64,000 nt of DNA, taken from contig JAPDOI010000010.1 of assembly GCA_029168955.1 (NCBI GenBank), positions 2,019,501-2,083,500 on the forward strand, in the 5' to 3' direction. This document shows, one piece after another, positions 15,011 through 26,480 of the stretch. The notes below the pieces were generated by a model that had not been told where the DNA came from, searched no databases, and saw only the letters and a program-made list of their open reading frames with translations. Position numbers and translations under genes: made by a program. Position 1 is the first letter of the stretch; every line of letters begins with the position of its first letter. The stretch is from Aplectana chamaeleonis. Taxonomy: Eukaryota; Nematoda; Chromadorea; Rhabditida; Cosmocercidae.

Positions 15011-15279
15011 TAGGCGACCCCCCTCTCCACCATGGCCGCTCTCATTCCGCTTTTTTGCCCCGCCCACTTTCTTTTTCTCAGATGAGGATTTTTTTCAGCT
15101 GATCATGATTATTCGACTTCTTTACTTACTTATTTTTTATTCAGGTCAGTGATAATTTTGAAGGTTTTAACCTTAGTGCCAAAAAAATTTACAACAAAAC
15201 ATTCTATTTAACAATATTATCTTTATCCAACAAACGCCCAACTACTATTTATTGGAAAAATAGAGTTTTTAAAATTCTC
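15011..15279. other. AT-rich spacer, nothing recognised
   Basis: Pyrimidine-rich, then AT-rich sequence between the satellite edge and the next repeat complex. No convincing coding frame, RNA gene or terminal repeat. Confidence 0.5.
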
Positions 15280-17622
15280 CTTTGCGAACAGGAAAAATCG
15301 CTCAAGAATGATTTTTTTCAGTTTGGCCCAATTTGGCTTGTAATCAACTCAGAAATTTTTCAAACGGTTTTCCACACAGTTTCAGCCCCAGCTGACCGGT
15401 TTTTGAGCCGCTGGCCACCTAAATGCTCGTCGAAATCGGATTTTTCAGTAAAGGGGATGAATAGGTTTTCCGGACTTTCTGGGCCAGTAGCAATCCTCCA
15501 ATGTGGTGATTTTTAAGGGGCAGCCAATCTGAGGTCGGTGACGCCTAGATGCCTCCTACGGTTGCTACCTCAGAACGAGAATTATTCCCGAAGAGTAGCG
15601 TTGAACGCAGAACTCTCACTAATCGACATATTTGAGCCGGCGCCGCACCAACCTACAAGACGGATGCTCAAGACAGCGCCTCAGACTACTAGGCCACATT
15701 TTCATGTGTGAGGGGCTGTTTCTGTTTTCCTACATACACTCCCTCCACAGTTCTTCGTATTCATTGTAACTTTGATAGAACTAGCAGTAGTAAATATGAG
15801 TTTCGGGAGCGTGCAAATGTGTTTTTAGATTTAATAAGTTTTCAACCTTGGATCATGGGATTTCGTAATTTTTCGAGAAAGTCATCAAAGCGAGAGAATA
15901 TTAGATTCAAAAAACGATTTTGAGAATTTTTTGTTGGATGACCACTTACCACTGAACCACGATACACAGTGTAGTATGATTGTCGAGAAGCCAACCTCGT
16001 GTTTTTTTTTTCACAATATACCGAAAAGTTCAAAGGATTTTTTTGAATTATGAACAATTTTTATCCTTAGTCTGTTTCACGCTTCCCAGTCAACATAGAA
16101 AGAAAAAAATTGAAGTGAAAGAGGAAAACGAAGTTTAGATAAAAGCCGCACTTAGATGAACTATTATACAGCATTTAGTAATTCGTACACGCGGATCACG
16201 TAAGTTTCATGCATTTTCTGAAAAAACGAAACCGTTTTTCAGCTATCTTTCATAGATGGCTTTCTAAGCAAATCTGATTTTATTTGTGGTGAGCGAAAAA
16301 AATCTGAAAATGGTTGAATATGGCCACAGCAACTTCTAGAAATTGGAAGTTGAGCTTAGCGTAGGACTGAAGCACGTGAAATCTATAAAGGAGACGTGTT
16401 CATGACAGCTACATACGATATGACGTTGATCTCCAACTAATCTTCCCCAGGAATCATTGAAACATCATTGAAACCTTCAAACGTTTCGCCTCTCATTCCT
16501 ATCAGCTGGCAGCGGAGCTGGATGCCTGCCAGCCGGCGGGTGCAATTTTTCCTTGCCCACCTAAACAACGAAATAGGCAGCCGTGCTAAGCTGGGGTGAT
16601 ACGTGGATAGCGGAGTGGTCGGATCGCAAGCGCTCCACTGTCCTTTCTTGGAGCACACTTGATTCAAAAAGTCACCACCATTGGACGTGCTCGGCCCCAT
16701 GACCGCGGTATCGACCCAGCTCCTCTTCGCTCCGCGCGCTAGTTCTCTTTCCTCTGCGGCGGTGAGCGAAGTCTCCACCCATTTCTTGCAGTCAGCCACC
16801 TCACAAAAAAACGCTCACTGCTTCCAGGTGGCTGACTACAGTGGTCATTAACTTGAGCGCCGCCTGTGCATTTCTTTGCCGGCCCCTTTCATATTGATAG
16901 CCGAGACGTGATTGACCCAGGCACCACGCAGGGACAGCCGGTAGCTACCACTTTTCGGGGGAATTGCTACTGGCCTTGGTGTTTTAGGTACGGACATGAG
17001 ATGCCGTAACTCAGCGGTTCGGTAGAATAGACCGGCCTAGAAGCTGAAAAAAAACAAAAGCTTCCAAATGGCCCTTACGGCCTTGGTTTTCACTTTAAGA
17101 AGGTGGTCAGGAAAAGGAAAAAGTTTTTTTTTGAGGTTTGCTCATCGTACGCAAAGGAAAACAGTGAGGTGAGAAATCTAAAAAAAGGTAGAAAAATTCC
17201 GGCTAATGTAGTTTTTGATAACCATCTAGTCGATGCATCATTTGCTCGACAGCCGCCTTATAGAAATGAAAGCCGAAGCTACAAGGGCCATTTGGAAGAA
17301 ACGGTCTCTTAACACCACTTTTACCAACGGAGAAATTTTTCATTTCTCCCTCTATATGCGCAGCTTTGGTTTTTTCCACTGTCCAAACCGGTCTATTTCA
17401 CCGAACCGCTGAGTTACGGCACCTAATGGCAATACCAAAGACACCAGAAGGTCCGAAAATCCGATTTCGACGAGCATTCAAGTGGCCAGCGGCTCGAAAA
17501 CCGGTCTGCTGGGGCTGAAACTGCGTCAAAAACCATGTGAAGTGTTTCTCAGTTGATTACAAGCGAAATTTGGCCAAAGTGAAAAAATCACTTTCGGGCG
17601 ATTTTTCCTGTTCGCAAAGGGG
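15280..17622. repeat. Inverted-repeat complex, arms about 168 bp
   Basis: The arm at 15,280-15,448 reads GCGAACAGGAAAAATCGC through CTCGTCGAAATCGGATTTT. Its reverse complement, with scattered differences, lies at 17,457-17,622. Nested inside are further inverted similarities: the GCCAGTAGCAAT tract near 15,483 against 16,963-16,980, and the CCGTAACTCAGCGGTTCGGT tract near 17,004 against 17,390-17,425. A frame of 120 codons on the minus strand (16,437-16,799) matches no family I know and has no ATG start; I do not call it. This is probably an old foldback or DNA transposon with internal rearrangement; the family is unidentified. Confidence 0.65.
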
Positions 17623-18050
17623 TAGAGAGCACATGGTGAGGTAGAAAATCACGAGAAAACTTTTTTTTTGGAGAAAATCTGCTTAATGTAGTTTTCGATA
17701 ACCATCTAATAGGTGCATCTTTTGCTCAACTGCCGCCCTCTAAAAGTGAAAGCCAAGGCTGGAAGGGCCATTTGGAAATAACGGCCTTTTAACACCACTT
17801 TTTTCCAACGGACACTTTTTTATTTCTCCTTCTATATATGCGGTTTTCTTTTTCTGCTTCATCACTCTACCTATTTCACCAAACCGCTGAGTTACAGCCC
17901 TTTAGAGCCCAGTTCATAACACTGGAAGGCCCCCAAAAACCATTTTTTCGCTATTTGCACAAGTGCAAATTTGACGAGTATGCAGGTCACCAGCGGTTGA
18001 CACACGAATCTGGAAAACTCATGGTTATGTAGGAAGCGTTCTGTGGTGTA
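17140..18050 (+). repeat. Tandem duplication, period about 480 bp
   Basis: The segment with TAATGTAGTTTTTGATAACC at 17,204 recurs at 17,684, with the same order of later landmarks in both copies: the GCCGCC tract, GGGCCATTTGGAA, TTAACACCACTTTT, TTTCTCC.TCTATAT and ACCGCTGAGTTAC. A third decayed trace (GACGAGTATGCAGGTCACCAGCGG near 17,973) matches the region near 17,467. The first copy overlaps the right arm of the inverted-repeat complex, so duplication and inversion share sequence. Confidence 0.75.
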
Positions 18051-18157
18051 GCCGAGTTGAAATCGAAAAAAAAAAGAATCGAAAAAATTCGGCGGTGCGG
18101 TCCCCCAATTTTCAAGTTTGGTGGCGACCCCCCCCCCACTTTGGAAAATTCCCAACA

Positions 18158-18262
18158 TTGCTTGACCCTGATCCGGAAGGAAACACAAAGGTATCGCGAC
18201 AACCCACAACAAAAACTACCACTCACAGGAAAGGACATCGTAACACTACAACGCGGAGCCGA
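18158..18262 (+). repeat. Isolated diverged satellite fragment
   Basis: The stretch from CCTGATCCGGAAGGAAACAC through TATCGCGACAACCCACAACA to ACATCGTAACACTACAACGC follows the order of the 518-bp satellite box CCTGATGGAAACACACAAAT, then TATCTCGACAACCACAACAG, then ACATGCATAACTGCAGCAG. It sits about 3 kb beyond the array edge, outside any tandem context, and is far more diverged than any monomer in the array. It may be a relic of a once longer array or of the source sequence of the satellite. Confidence 0.6.
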
Positions 18263-19769
18263 AATTTGAGCAACCACTAAATCCGGACTGAGCCTCCCAA
18301 ATCAAGCCTTTATGAACGGCCTCTTCATATTCGGAGCACGCGCCAACAATGAATACATGAACGTGCCAACACATCGATGTAGGAAACATTGTAGGACGCT
18401 GCGCATGTTATCAAGGCGCCCGAGTACGAATTTCGTGCACGTCTTCATTTGCCGAAGGAACGGCAGAAATACAATCCGTGAATCAAACACAAGTACCGCA
18501 GTGCTCGACTCACGGCGAAATTTTAGATTTGATACTCTACTTTATGACCTCGTCGATTACTGAGACTTGTTTAGAACAATGTCCAGCAGGAGAGTAAACT
18601 ATCAACATTCAAGGAACGCTCGACTATGCTATCGGGCAATGATATACCAAACATCATTCTCAATTGGTTCTCATCCATCTTTAATGTATTTTTATACTTT
18701 AAAGCAATCCTCGTTGTCATCGTTCTTATACCCATCCTCTTCAAACTCGTACACCTCGTACGTAAACGAGAACTTCACGCCACGATCGCAAAGAAAAATC
18801 GTTGACTCCGCGTGCCTATTAAAGCCATCGTACGCGCTGAAATCCACTTTCCATTTTTTATGCTCAACCCCTTCCTCGGGCCCCTGTGAGAACGTACAAC
18901 GAGCTTGGCTGCTCAAAAACGTGCTATTGTGAGCATAGAGGAAGTGGAAAGTAAGGAATTCCGTCAAAAGGGGCCGGCCCTTCCGTCAGTTATTTGGCAC
19001 TTTCGCAAAATTTGAGCAGAACGTCGCGTCGCTAAGTACAGGGCATGCCACTGTACGCTGACGCACCGTCGGACGAAAGTGGCATTATCGACTGGAAATT
19101 TCTCGTCACACAACGAGCGATTGCTTCCAACGCTGCGCCAATGGACGAATTGTAGAACTTTTTCTTGCGCCCTCCGCGTAACTATCCTGAGTCGATGCCG
19201 GCGCGAATTTCAAATGATTTTCAGAAGTTTTTTAAAAACGTTTTTTCTTGAAACGTTAACGTTTTGAGCGGGCTCTTCGCTACCTTTAGTCACTATAGGA
19301 GGCTAACAACTCAAAAACGCCTAAAAACGAAACATGGTTCTCAGCGCGTACGATGCCTTTAAGGTCGGGTGTGTATAGGAACGCATACATATAAAAACGT
19401 CTTTCAGATTGCTCATATTTTGAAAGTCGAAATGTTTACGAAATCTCTACGCGCGAATATGTGTTATGCATTAGTCATGGATTGTTATTGGAAAGTATGC
19501 TTTGTTCACAATCTTTCCATGGCATTTTGATTGCAATACATTAGTGTACAAACCATCACAAGCTCGAATAAAATAATTCCGACCAACTGTCTTCGCCTCA
19601 GAAACTGTTGATCAAAGTTCATCGAGTAGCTACTGAATTTATTAAGTGTGTATAATGAAGTGTGACTGTCTGGGCACTTACTGCGTTTCTCCGATTTTTA
19701 GTGCCGGTACACGTGGTCTACTTGAGCAGCAAAGCGGTTGAAGATATCAAAATTCTCGAAGTTAGCTGT
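18263..19769. other. No recognised gene; weak minus-strand frame at 18,692-18,967
   Basis: A minus-strand frame of about 90 codons at 18,692-18,967 lacks an ATG but has an acceptor-like TTCTCACAG (18,887-18,895) and a donor-like GTATAA at its other end, so it could be an exon. Against this, its GCGCGTACGATG.CTTT core also occurs near 19,345 and near 52,915, which suggests a dispersed repeat. I do not call a gene. Confidence 0.3.
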
Positions 19770-19823
19770 CATATTTCTCCATTCTCAAATCGATCTCATA
19801 TTTCTCCATTCTCAAATCGATCT
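19770..19823 (+). repeat. 27-bp tandem duplication
   Basis: CATATTTCTCCATTCTCAAA TCGATCT is present twice, starting at 19,770 and 19,797, with no differences between the copies. Confidence 0.9.
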
Positions 19824-19924
19824 GCTGCTCACTTGGGAAAACCGGCTCAGAATATGGGAGAAACGGTACAAATACACAACTAAATAACGGATTAGATTTT
19901 TGGCGTATACAATCGCTATTCGGA

Positions 19925-19970
19925 TGCGTGGCGCATTGGACTCGTAATCGTCGAGGCTTGAATACAGGGC
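19925..19970 (+). pseudogene. Possible tRNA-Thr(CGT) relic
   Basis: GTGGCGCATTGGACTCGTAA TCGTCGAGGCTTGAA resembles the D-arm end, anticodon loop (CTCGTAA) and variable/T-arm start of a eukaryotic tRNA-Thr. About five bases that would form the 3' side of the anticodon stem are missing, and the acceptor stem and a good B box are absent. If real it is a dead fragment; chance similarity is possible. Confidence 0.22.
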
Positions 19971-21019
19971 AATTTTCATATACGGTGGCAAAGTTTCAAA
20001 CTTTATCTCGTCGACATATGTGTGTATGCCCAATTACCTTCTATGGTCTATTCTTTTCTACTAATCTCTTTCTGGAATCGTACCGAGTTCCAGAGCGTAA
20101 AATCGTTTTTGTGAAAAGTGGTGCACAGAAGCCTGAGGTGTCCTCAAGTTCTACGAAGAAATGCCGCCACGTACACTTCACCGCAATGTTAAAAGGCCAT
20201 GGTGCAGTTTCGGTCAACACACTAAAACTCCGGTGGAAAACCTGGCACTTTTCCAGACAGATTCAGTCATCGATCGAAAACACAGCTGATTTTCTGGGTG
20301 AGTTACAGTATTTCTACAAAGCGTATGTCGGATCTGCGGAGACGAGTTCTATTGTCAGTATCTCTTGTCTGTCTATAGCAGAAGTTTTTTTAGGTGTTTT
20401 GAAGAAAAAAATCGGATTTTGTCCAAAACTTGTATGTAGGGGTAATCTAGGGTGCTGATACTGGGGTCTGTTTGTCGAAATTCTGAGGTTTGCTGTAGGT
20501 TACGAAAAGTAATATGACATTTAGGTGGTAAAACCTGCCCTAATATTTAGAAAATCGGCAAATGGACATCAAACTCGTATTCACTACCCCGAATAACCCC
20601 CTCATATGAATTTCGAGTTAAATATGATACTGATCAAACCACCGTGTACCCACCGTAATCTACCGTACCCTGTAGAAAATCGGCAAACGGACCTTACCAG
20701 AGCAGACATGAAATTACCTTCAGTGAATGATTTTGAGGCATACAGTACTTGACAAAAATATATCACATTTTGGTTTTTCACGAATCACCTAGCTAAACCT
20801 GAATGATTTTCCACCAAACTTCAGCAGAATATCAAAACGGATGAAAGTAGCCGAAATAAGCAAAACGGAGCTAAATTCCCTCAAAGAGAAAGAAATTAAA
20901 TTTAGTTGAATAAAAAAACCGAAACAGCACGCATTTGGATTCGGACAAAAACTTCTTCATATAAGTTTCCTAAACCTTCAAACGTGATCATACAGCTGTA
21001 TTACGGAATAAGATGATTA

Positions 21020-21398
21020 TTACTTCGCTGCAAAGTCTTTTGCGTCGATTACAGCTTGACATCGTCGTGGCATGGATACGATGAGTGAGTCCATGGCATA
21101 CTTTGGAATACTGCACCATCCGACCTCCGCTGAAAGATTTTTTCGTCAGAGTTCAGAGCTCTTTTCGAACCCAAACGACGCGCCAGCTCTTTCCACATGT
21201 GCTCGATCGAATTGAGGTCTGGAGACTGATTTGGCCACTCCATGTGTTTTATGCTCATAACAAATCTGAACAGTCCTCGAGTGACGCTTCAGGTCTTTGT
21301 CATCCTTTTTAACAGACCCAGTGATCAGCGAAAGACGAGCAGATGGGAACATCACTTCTTCTGAAATCTCCATCAAGAGGGTCCATGCCCTTCGCCAA
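21020..21398 (-). pseudogene. Tc1-family transposase, C-terminal half
   Basis: Reading from 21,398 downward: a GMDPL segment, then ISEEVMFPSARLSL, then a degraded block that corresponds to the family's FQQDNDPKHTS motif with the second catalytic Asp, then MEWPNQSPDLNSIEHMWKEL, which holds the third acidic position, then the closing SMPRRCQAVIDAKDFAAK and a stop at 21,020-21,022. At least two frameshifts separate these blocks, so no active enzyme is encoded. The N-terminal half lies at 39,865-40,465 on the same strand, and the two join in frame if E1 and one AA are left out. Confidence 0.88.
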
Positions 21399-21416
21399 CT
21401 CAGAAGATTAGAAACA

Positions 21417-21620
21417 GCTTGCGTGCCATCAAAAGCAGCGTAAACAGGCTGCGCGCCACGACTTTTTCTGAATGCTTCTTGCGCGCGCGGTCGTTTTCAT
21501 TAACCGTCTTGCGCGCCACGAGGCTGAAGCTTGCGCGCAGCCTCGAAGAATTTCTGCAGTAAGAGAAGCTTGCGCGCAGCTACTTTCTGGCGGAACAGGT
21601 TGCGCGCAGCGACCTTGGAA
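21417..21620 (+). repeat. E1 left subterminal CTTGCGCGC repeats
   Basis: Six irregularly spaced copies of a (C/G)TTGCGCGC(C/A)A(C/G) motif between 21,417 and 21,610, spaced about 20-40 bp. The same motif in the same + orientation lies at the other end of E1 and nowhere else in the window in clustered form. Confidence 0.85.
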
Positions 21621-22544
21621 GCGGAGAACCCTACATGTGCATTCGTGCATCTGAATCGATCGATTAACACATCCTCGGGCAAACTCTTCTCCGATAACTT
21701 CTACAATTCATCAACGCATGCATATCATCACTTTTCTGCAGCACTACATGCAGTAATTATCTACATGGTTCATATGTCTTCCTCGGCGTGGAAAAAATTC
21801 TCTTGGTCACATTCTGAATATTTCCCCCCGAATTTCCACACCCGCAGCACATTTTCTTATAATGGTGATCCTCTTCCAAGAAAGACATGTTAGATCTCTG
21901 TTTTTTTCTGACCCTGATTTGCAACCACGCATCTTTAATTGAAGTTTCTCGAAATTCTCTGAAAAGTTGTTGATTTTTTTCAAGCGTTTTTCGCATTCCT
22001 CTAACTTTTTTGGCAAGGTGTGATGCACATAGGATTCTAAAACGCTTCTTTCCTTTATCTTAACCTCTTTCTCGCTTTCAGTGCAACTCGTTCTTGCTCA
22101 AGATTCGCATTTAAATCCAGTGTGTTGTTTAAAAACTGATTGATTATACATCTCTATTTGTCTCCTATCTAAACATGAAATATGTCACCGCTTCGTAACA
22201 ATCAACACGTGTCATCTAGTCCTTATAGGGATCCCACGTATCGTTAGCGGCGACATATTTCATGCTTTCATAGGTGGCTAAAGTCATATACAGATAACTA
22301 GTATTACACTCTACTTTAAAAAAAATAAAAGGAACAAGAAAAAACTGCTTGAGAAGTGCACAAATGTTTTTGCACCTTGTATTCTTTAATATTCTATTTT
22401 TGGTTAAAATTTATTTCCGTTTTTCGTATACGTCTGAGTGCGTATGCTGCGTTTCCCTTCTCCATACTTTTCCGTTGTACCTCTGTTCACTTTGCACTGG
22501 TGATTAATGATTAAAAATCGTTCTATTTTCACAAAGAAACGAGT

Positions 22545-23000
22545 TTAGAGTGGTAAACGCATCTGCGAAAACGAATCGTATTATTAGTAACTCTTGGGCA
22601 TCCAGAGTAAAACTGCTTAGTAAGCCCCCACCCAAGCTACTGGTTCAAAGAAGTAATAAGCTTTAGACTGCTGTTTTCTGTACTTTTTGTACCTTCCAAA
22701 CCACCCAGCAATCTTACCAAAATCTGGAAAGAGACATACTAATCGTGTTCAGCGCCCAAAACAATCCCCCTTGACAAAGTTTGGGTAAAATTCCATTTCT
22801 CGAACTTTTCATTGTGTAGTAGCGTTTTCAACTTGTACGGCATGTTTGTTAAGCGCTTACTTCTACAAATTAGGGGGTTCTGAAAGCATTCTAGACAACT
22901 GTTCCAGATTTGACCTAAAATTTCGCAGGATGTTGATTTGCTGCGCTGATCACAAATCTGAGGTTAACTTGTACTCGCCACTATAGTACCGTTGTTAAGG
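22545..23000 (+). repeat. R-family copy, partial
   Basis: Starts GTTTAGAGTGGTAAACGCATC TGCGAAAACGA and continues with landmarks shared with the reverse complement of 40,743-41,272 and of 58,700-59,216: TTCAGCGCCCAAA, AAAGTTTGGGT, a TTGTACGG block and GTTCCAGA.TT. Divergence is high and the far end is indistinct. It lies inside E1, left of the LINE. Confidence 0.7.
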
Positions 23001-23249
23001 AGTCGAAAAAGCGATATTTTCCACCCACCTCTACAACACCACTTATCTTCGCTATGAAAACCGTAGCGCATAAATAGGGTAGACAGAAAAACCACCCGCG
23101 TTTTTATAAGTCCTGATTTTGCTTTTGCCGCTCGTTAGCTCTGCTCACCCACATTTCCCTTATATTGAAAATGTGTATACGCCGCTGTTCAAACGAAGCC
23201 AGCAAACAATGAGCAGTCGTCAAAGAATTTCTCACCCTATTGTCAATGT

Positions 23250-23972
23250 TTGATTTTATGTTTCAATTCTACTCCGCATGCTGTTTATATGACCTTGCTC
23301 TATCGAAGTTCTAGTTGTTCTGTAGCCCACTTTCGCGATGCACTTACTCACATTTCGGACACAATTCCAGAAAGTACGAACAATCTAATTTTAGGTGACT
23401 TGAACTTCCCATCTATTGATTGGAATGGACATAATACGAGTAAAACTTCCGGCTCTGCTCGCGACTTATTTGATTTCTGCACTGATCGTGCCCTCACTCA
23501 GCTCGTCACCACCCCTACGCATGGCTCTAATATACTAGATCTTATCATTACTAACAATGAAACTATTGTAGAAGACGTGAGAGTCCTTCCGCCGTTTTCC
23601 ACCTCTGACCACAATGTTGTTTCCTTCAGTCTTGCTGTGGATAAAACCAACTCACCTTCTGACTCATTTTATCAGGACTTTCCTAACGCCAATTATGATG
23701 CAATATGTCAAAACCTCCTCAGAATTAACTGGCGTCAGCTCATTGATCAGTGCAAGACTGCAGATGAGTGCTACAGCATTTATGTGGAGCATTGCAATGA
23801 CCTCATCAATAAATTTGTTCCGATTCGCTCCCAAAAAAAGTCAGTCAGTAAATATCCAGCTAGAATTCGCAACCTTGCATTTAAGGTTTATAGATTATTC
23901 AATGCGCGCTTTTTTATTGGAAGGCACAAGTATTTGCGTTTTTCTAGGAAACTCAAGCGGGAACTAGCACTC
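23250..23972 (+). pseudogene. LINE endonuclease domain, N-terminally truncated
   Basis: The open frame begins inside an apurinic-type endonuclease. It shows LILGDLNFPSIDW (the GD.N catalytic box), HGSNILDLIITNN and STSDHNVVSFSL (the SDH box), in the order and spacing of CR1/Jockey-type LINEs. The domain would nick target DNA to prime reverse transcription. After KLKRELALL the frame runs into a MITE at 23,973. The N-terminal catalytic segments are absent, so the protein cannot be functional. Confidence 0.9.
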
Positions 23973-24527
23973 TTAAAGGCAGTGGTCACGATGAAAAACG
24001 TTATCGAAAAAACTACAAAAATCAACTTAGATCAAAAACAGCTGAAAAACTATGAAGGTAGCGCGGTGAAAAACGGTCTACAAATAGAGTTTCTAGGGCC
24101 CAAAGAAGCTAGTTCGTGCACACGTGCACAGCGATGACGAAACAGATCGCAGTCTAATGCCGAGCAGTCAAAAATCATCGACATTCAGAGGACGAAATAA
24201 ATGCAAATTTAACGAATAAAAACGGTTGAATAATGAAAGCATCACCTCAGTCAATGTTTTTGACTAGATACACACATAAATTCGAAGGTTCATTGATTGA
24301 CATTCAATTTCAAGCTAGCTGATGTTCTTGATATAAGAGGTCATCGATGCCGATGAAGTGGAGAGGGCTCGTCCACCATCAAAGGCAAGAATGTTCAGGT
24401 TTCAAATTCGGCCCAAAACAGTGATTTTTTCGCGATTTTTTCTTATAGGTCCCACTACTCGAGACCCAGCAAAGGATTTGGAGAGAAAAAGACGACAAGC
24501 ATATTTGATCGCGACCACTGTCTTTAA
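23973..24527 (+). mobile_element. MITE M1a (AGGCAGTGGTC termini)
   Basis: Begins TTAAAGGCAGTGGTCACGAT and ends GCGACCACTGTCTTTAA; with TTAA at both ends this fits a TTAA target duplication, though TA cannot be excluded because the terminus itself continues the palindrome. An inverted copy lies 101 bp away (24,629-25,178) and a third copy at 46,935-47,472. Interrupts the LINE reading frame. No coding capacity. Confidence 0.85.
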
Positions 24528-24628
24528 ACCTCAAACAAGAAGAGAAAATCGCTAACTCTGCTAATCCGGAAGCTTTTATAACTTCGTCAACAATAGAATC
24601 AACCGTGTGAATTCAATCGGTACCTTAC
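24528..24628 (+). pseudogene. LINE linker sliver between two MITEs
   Basis: About 100 bp whose translation, with one frameshift, continues the LINE: KIANSANPEAF in one frame, then NFVNNRINRVNSIGTLL in another, joining NANGRPCESEVEKAEAFASF beyond the second MITE. This shows that the two MITEs inserted independently into one LINE copy. Confidence 0.75.
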
Positions 24629-25178
24629 TTAAAGGCAGTGGTCGCGATCAAATATGCTTGTCGTCTTTTTCTCTCCAAATCCTTTCCTGGGTCTCGAGTA
24701 GTAGGACCTATAAGAAAAAATCGCGAAAAAACCACTGTTTTGAGCCGAATTTGAAACCTGAACTTTCTTGTCTTTTGATGGTGGACGAGCCCTCTCCACA
24801 TCATCGGCATCGATGACCTCTTATATCAAGAACATCAGCTAGCTTGAAATTGAATGTCAATCAATGAACCTTCGAATTTATGTACACATCTAGTCAAAAA
24901 CATTGACTGAAGTGATGCTTTCATTATGCAACTGTTTTTATTCGTTAAATTTGCATTTATTTCGTCCTCTGAATGTCGATGATTTTTGACTGCTCGGCAT
25001 GAGACTGCGATCTGTTTCGTCATCGCTGTGCACGAACTAGCTTCTTTGGGCCCTAGAAACTCTAATTCTAGAACATTTTTCACCGCGCTACCTTCATAGT
25101 TTTTCAGCTGTTTTTGATCTAAGCTGATTTTTGTAGTTTTTTTTCCATAACGTTTTTCATCGTGACCACTGCCTTTAA
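24629..25178 (-). mobile_element. MITE M1b, inverted relative to M1a
   Basis: The reverse complement of M1a with scattered substitutions; it starts TTAAAGGCAGTGGTCGCGAT and ends CATCGTGACCACTGCCTTTAA. Together with M1a it makes a roughly 550-bp inverted repeat with a 101-bp spacer. Confidence 0.87.
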
Positions 25179-25414
25179 CGCTAACGGAAGACCTTGTGAG
25201 TCTGAGGTAGAGAAGGCTGAAGCCTTCGCGTCATTCTTCCAATCTGTTTACAAAAACCAAACAAATGATGAGATCAATCCATTTTCTTTCACATCGGATA
25301 AACTTGACTACTTGGATATTAATAGCGAGCTTGTTTACAGAACTTTGCTCAAATTGCCGCTTCGAAATTCAACATCGCCGGACAAAATTCCTTACATATT
25401 CCTCAAGAAAGCAG
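25179..25414 (+). pseudogene. LINE linker region before reverse transcriptase
   Basis: Open frame NANGRPCESEVEKAEAFASF through SPDKIPYIFLKKAA, the conserved lead-in to a LINE reverse transcriptase (EKAEAFASFF and the PDKIP box). The frame stops matching at 25,415, where E2 begins. It resumes at 33,123 as PGLTPVLTLLF, in frame if E2 and one AG are left out. Confidence 0.88.
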
Positions 25415-25431
25415 CTCAGACAACAGGTGCG

Positions 25432-25785
25432 GACTGACCGCTGGCAATCAAAGCCTCTCCGGGCGGTACGCCGGCAAGTTGCGGGCGGATCGCTGCTCAT
25501 CGTGGCCTCGGCTGGCGGATCGCTGGCCATCAAACCCTTTGCGGGCGGATCGCTGCGTTTTGGCGGGCGGATGGCGGTGCCTGGGAAACTTGAACACCCT
25601 AGCGGGCGGATCGCCGGCAAGCTCTAAAGCGGCGATCCGCCCGCAACCTGCCAGCGATACGCCCGCAAGGGCTTTGATAGCCAGCGATCCGCCCGCTGAG
25701 CTATGAGATGCAGCAATCCGCCCGCAACATGCCGGCGATCCGCACGCCAGGGCTTCGATAACCAGCGATCCGCCCGCTCAAATTG
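25432..25785. repeat. E2 left subterminal repeats, two opposing blocks
   Basis: An outer block (to about 25,622) repeats GCGGGCGGATCGCTGG on the + strand. An inner block (25,629-25,785) repeats its reverse complement, CCAGCGATCCGCCCGC. The two blocks could fold on each other. The same motif forms the right end of E2. GC content is far above the flanks. Confidence 0.9.
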
Positions 25786-26202
25786 TACACGGTGAAACTG
25801 GTCAATCAATGATGAGTGGATTGGAATTCATTTATTGATCCACTGCCACGTCATAAATCCCCATCCGCCATCTCTACTTCAGTGTCATAGTTGTTTCACT
25901 TCTATATGTCGCTTTTTTCTTGATGTTGCTTAATTGTTGAAAGATCTTATAATGCTTACCTTGTATTTAGCTCATTAGAGTACGTGTTCTTTAATTCTCC
26001 CAGTTTATCGCTAGTATCCTAATTCGGGGAAGCGGTTGTCTTTGAAAAAAAACATATGGTGTATGCTAGAAATGGAGAGAAAAACGCTTCGCTCAAAAGA
26101 TGGCGGAATAACATCTACGCCGCGGCTATTTAGAGATATGATAGAAACCATACAATATCGTTAAATTCTTGGCACAGATGGTGCTATGTACTATACTTCG
26201 GC

Positions 26203-26480
26203 GACTCGAAAATTTTTTCGAATAATCGAGTTTTCGACTAAGTCGATTTTTGAAAATTTCGAATAATCGAGTTTTCGACTAAGTCGATTTTTGAAAATTT
26301 CGAATAATCGAGTTGTCGACTAAGTCGATTTTTAAAAATTTCGAATAATCGAGTTTTCGACTAAGCCGATTTTTGAAAATTTCGAATAATCGAGTTTTCG
26401 ACTAACTCGATTTTTCAAAATTTCGAATAATCGAGTAGTCGAATTGACTCGATTTTTCGAATAATCGAATGGTCATGTTT
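26203..26480 (+). repeat. 41-bp tandem array of TCGAATAATCGAGT units
   Basis: AATAATCGAG recurs at 26,221, 26,262, 26,303, 26,344, 26,385 and 26,426, an exact 41-bp period. Each unit holds TCGAATAATCGAGTTTTCGA and CTAAGTCGATTTTTGAAAAT. The units are internally palindromic. Confidence 0.95.

Noticed and set aside
16437..16799. 120-codon minus-strand frame in the 15-18 kb repeat complex
   Set aside because: No ATG, no motif, and the region is built of inverted and direct duplications.
18692..18967. Minus-strand exon candidate with an acidic C-terminus
   Set aside because: Its core GCGCGTACGATG.CTTT recurs at 19.3 and 52.9 kb with similar flanks, pointing to a dispersed repeat; it has no partner exon.
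25369..25809. Arginine- and proline-rich frames on both strands
   Set aside because: They are translations of the GC-rich subterminal repeats of E2, with no start, motif or flanking exons.
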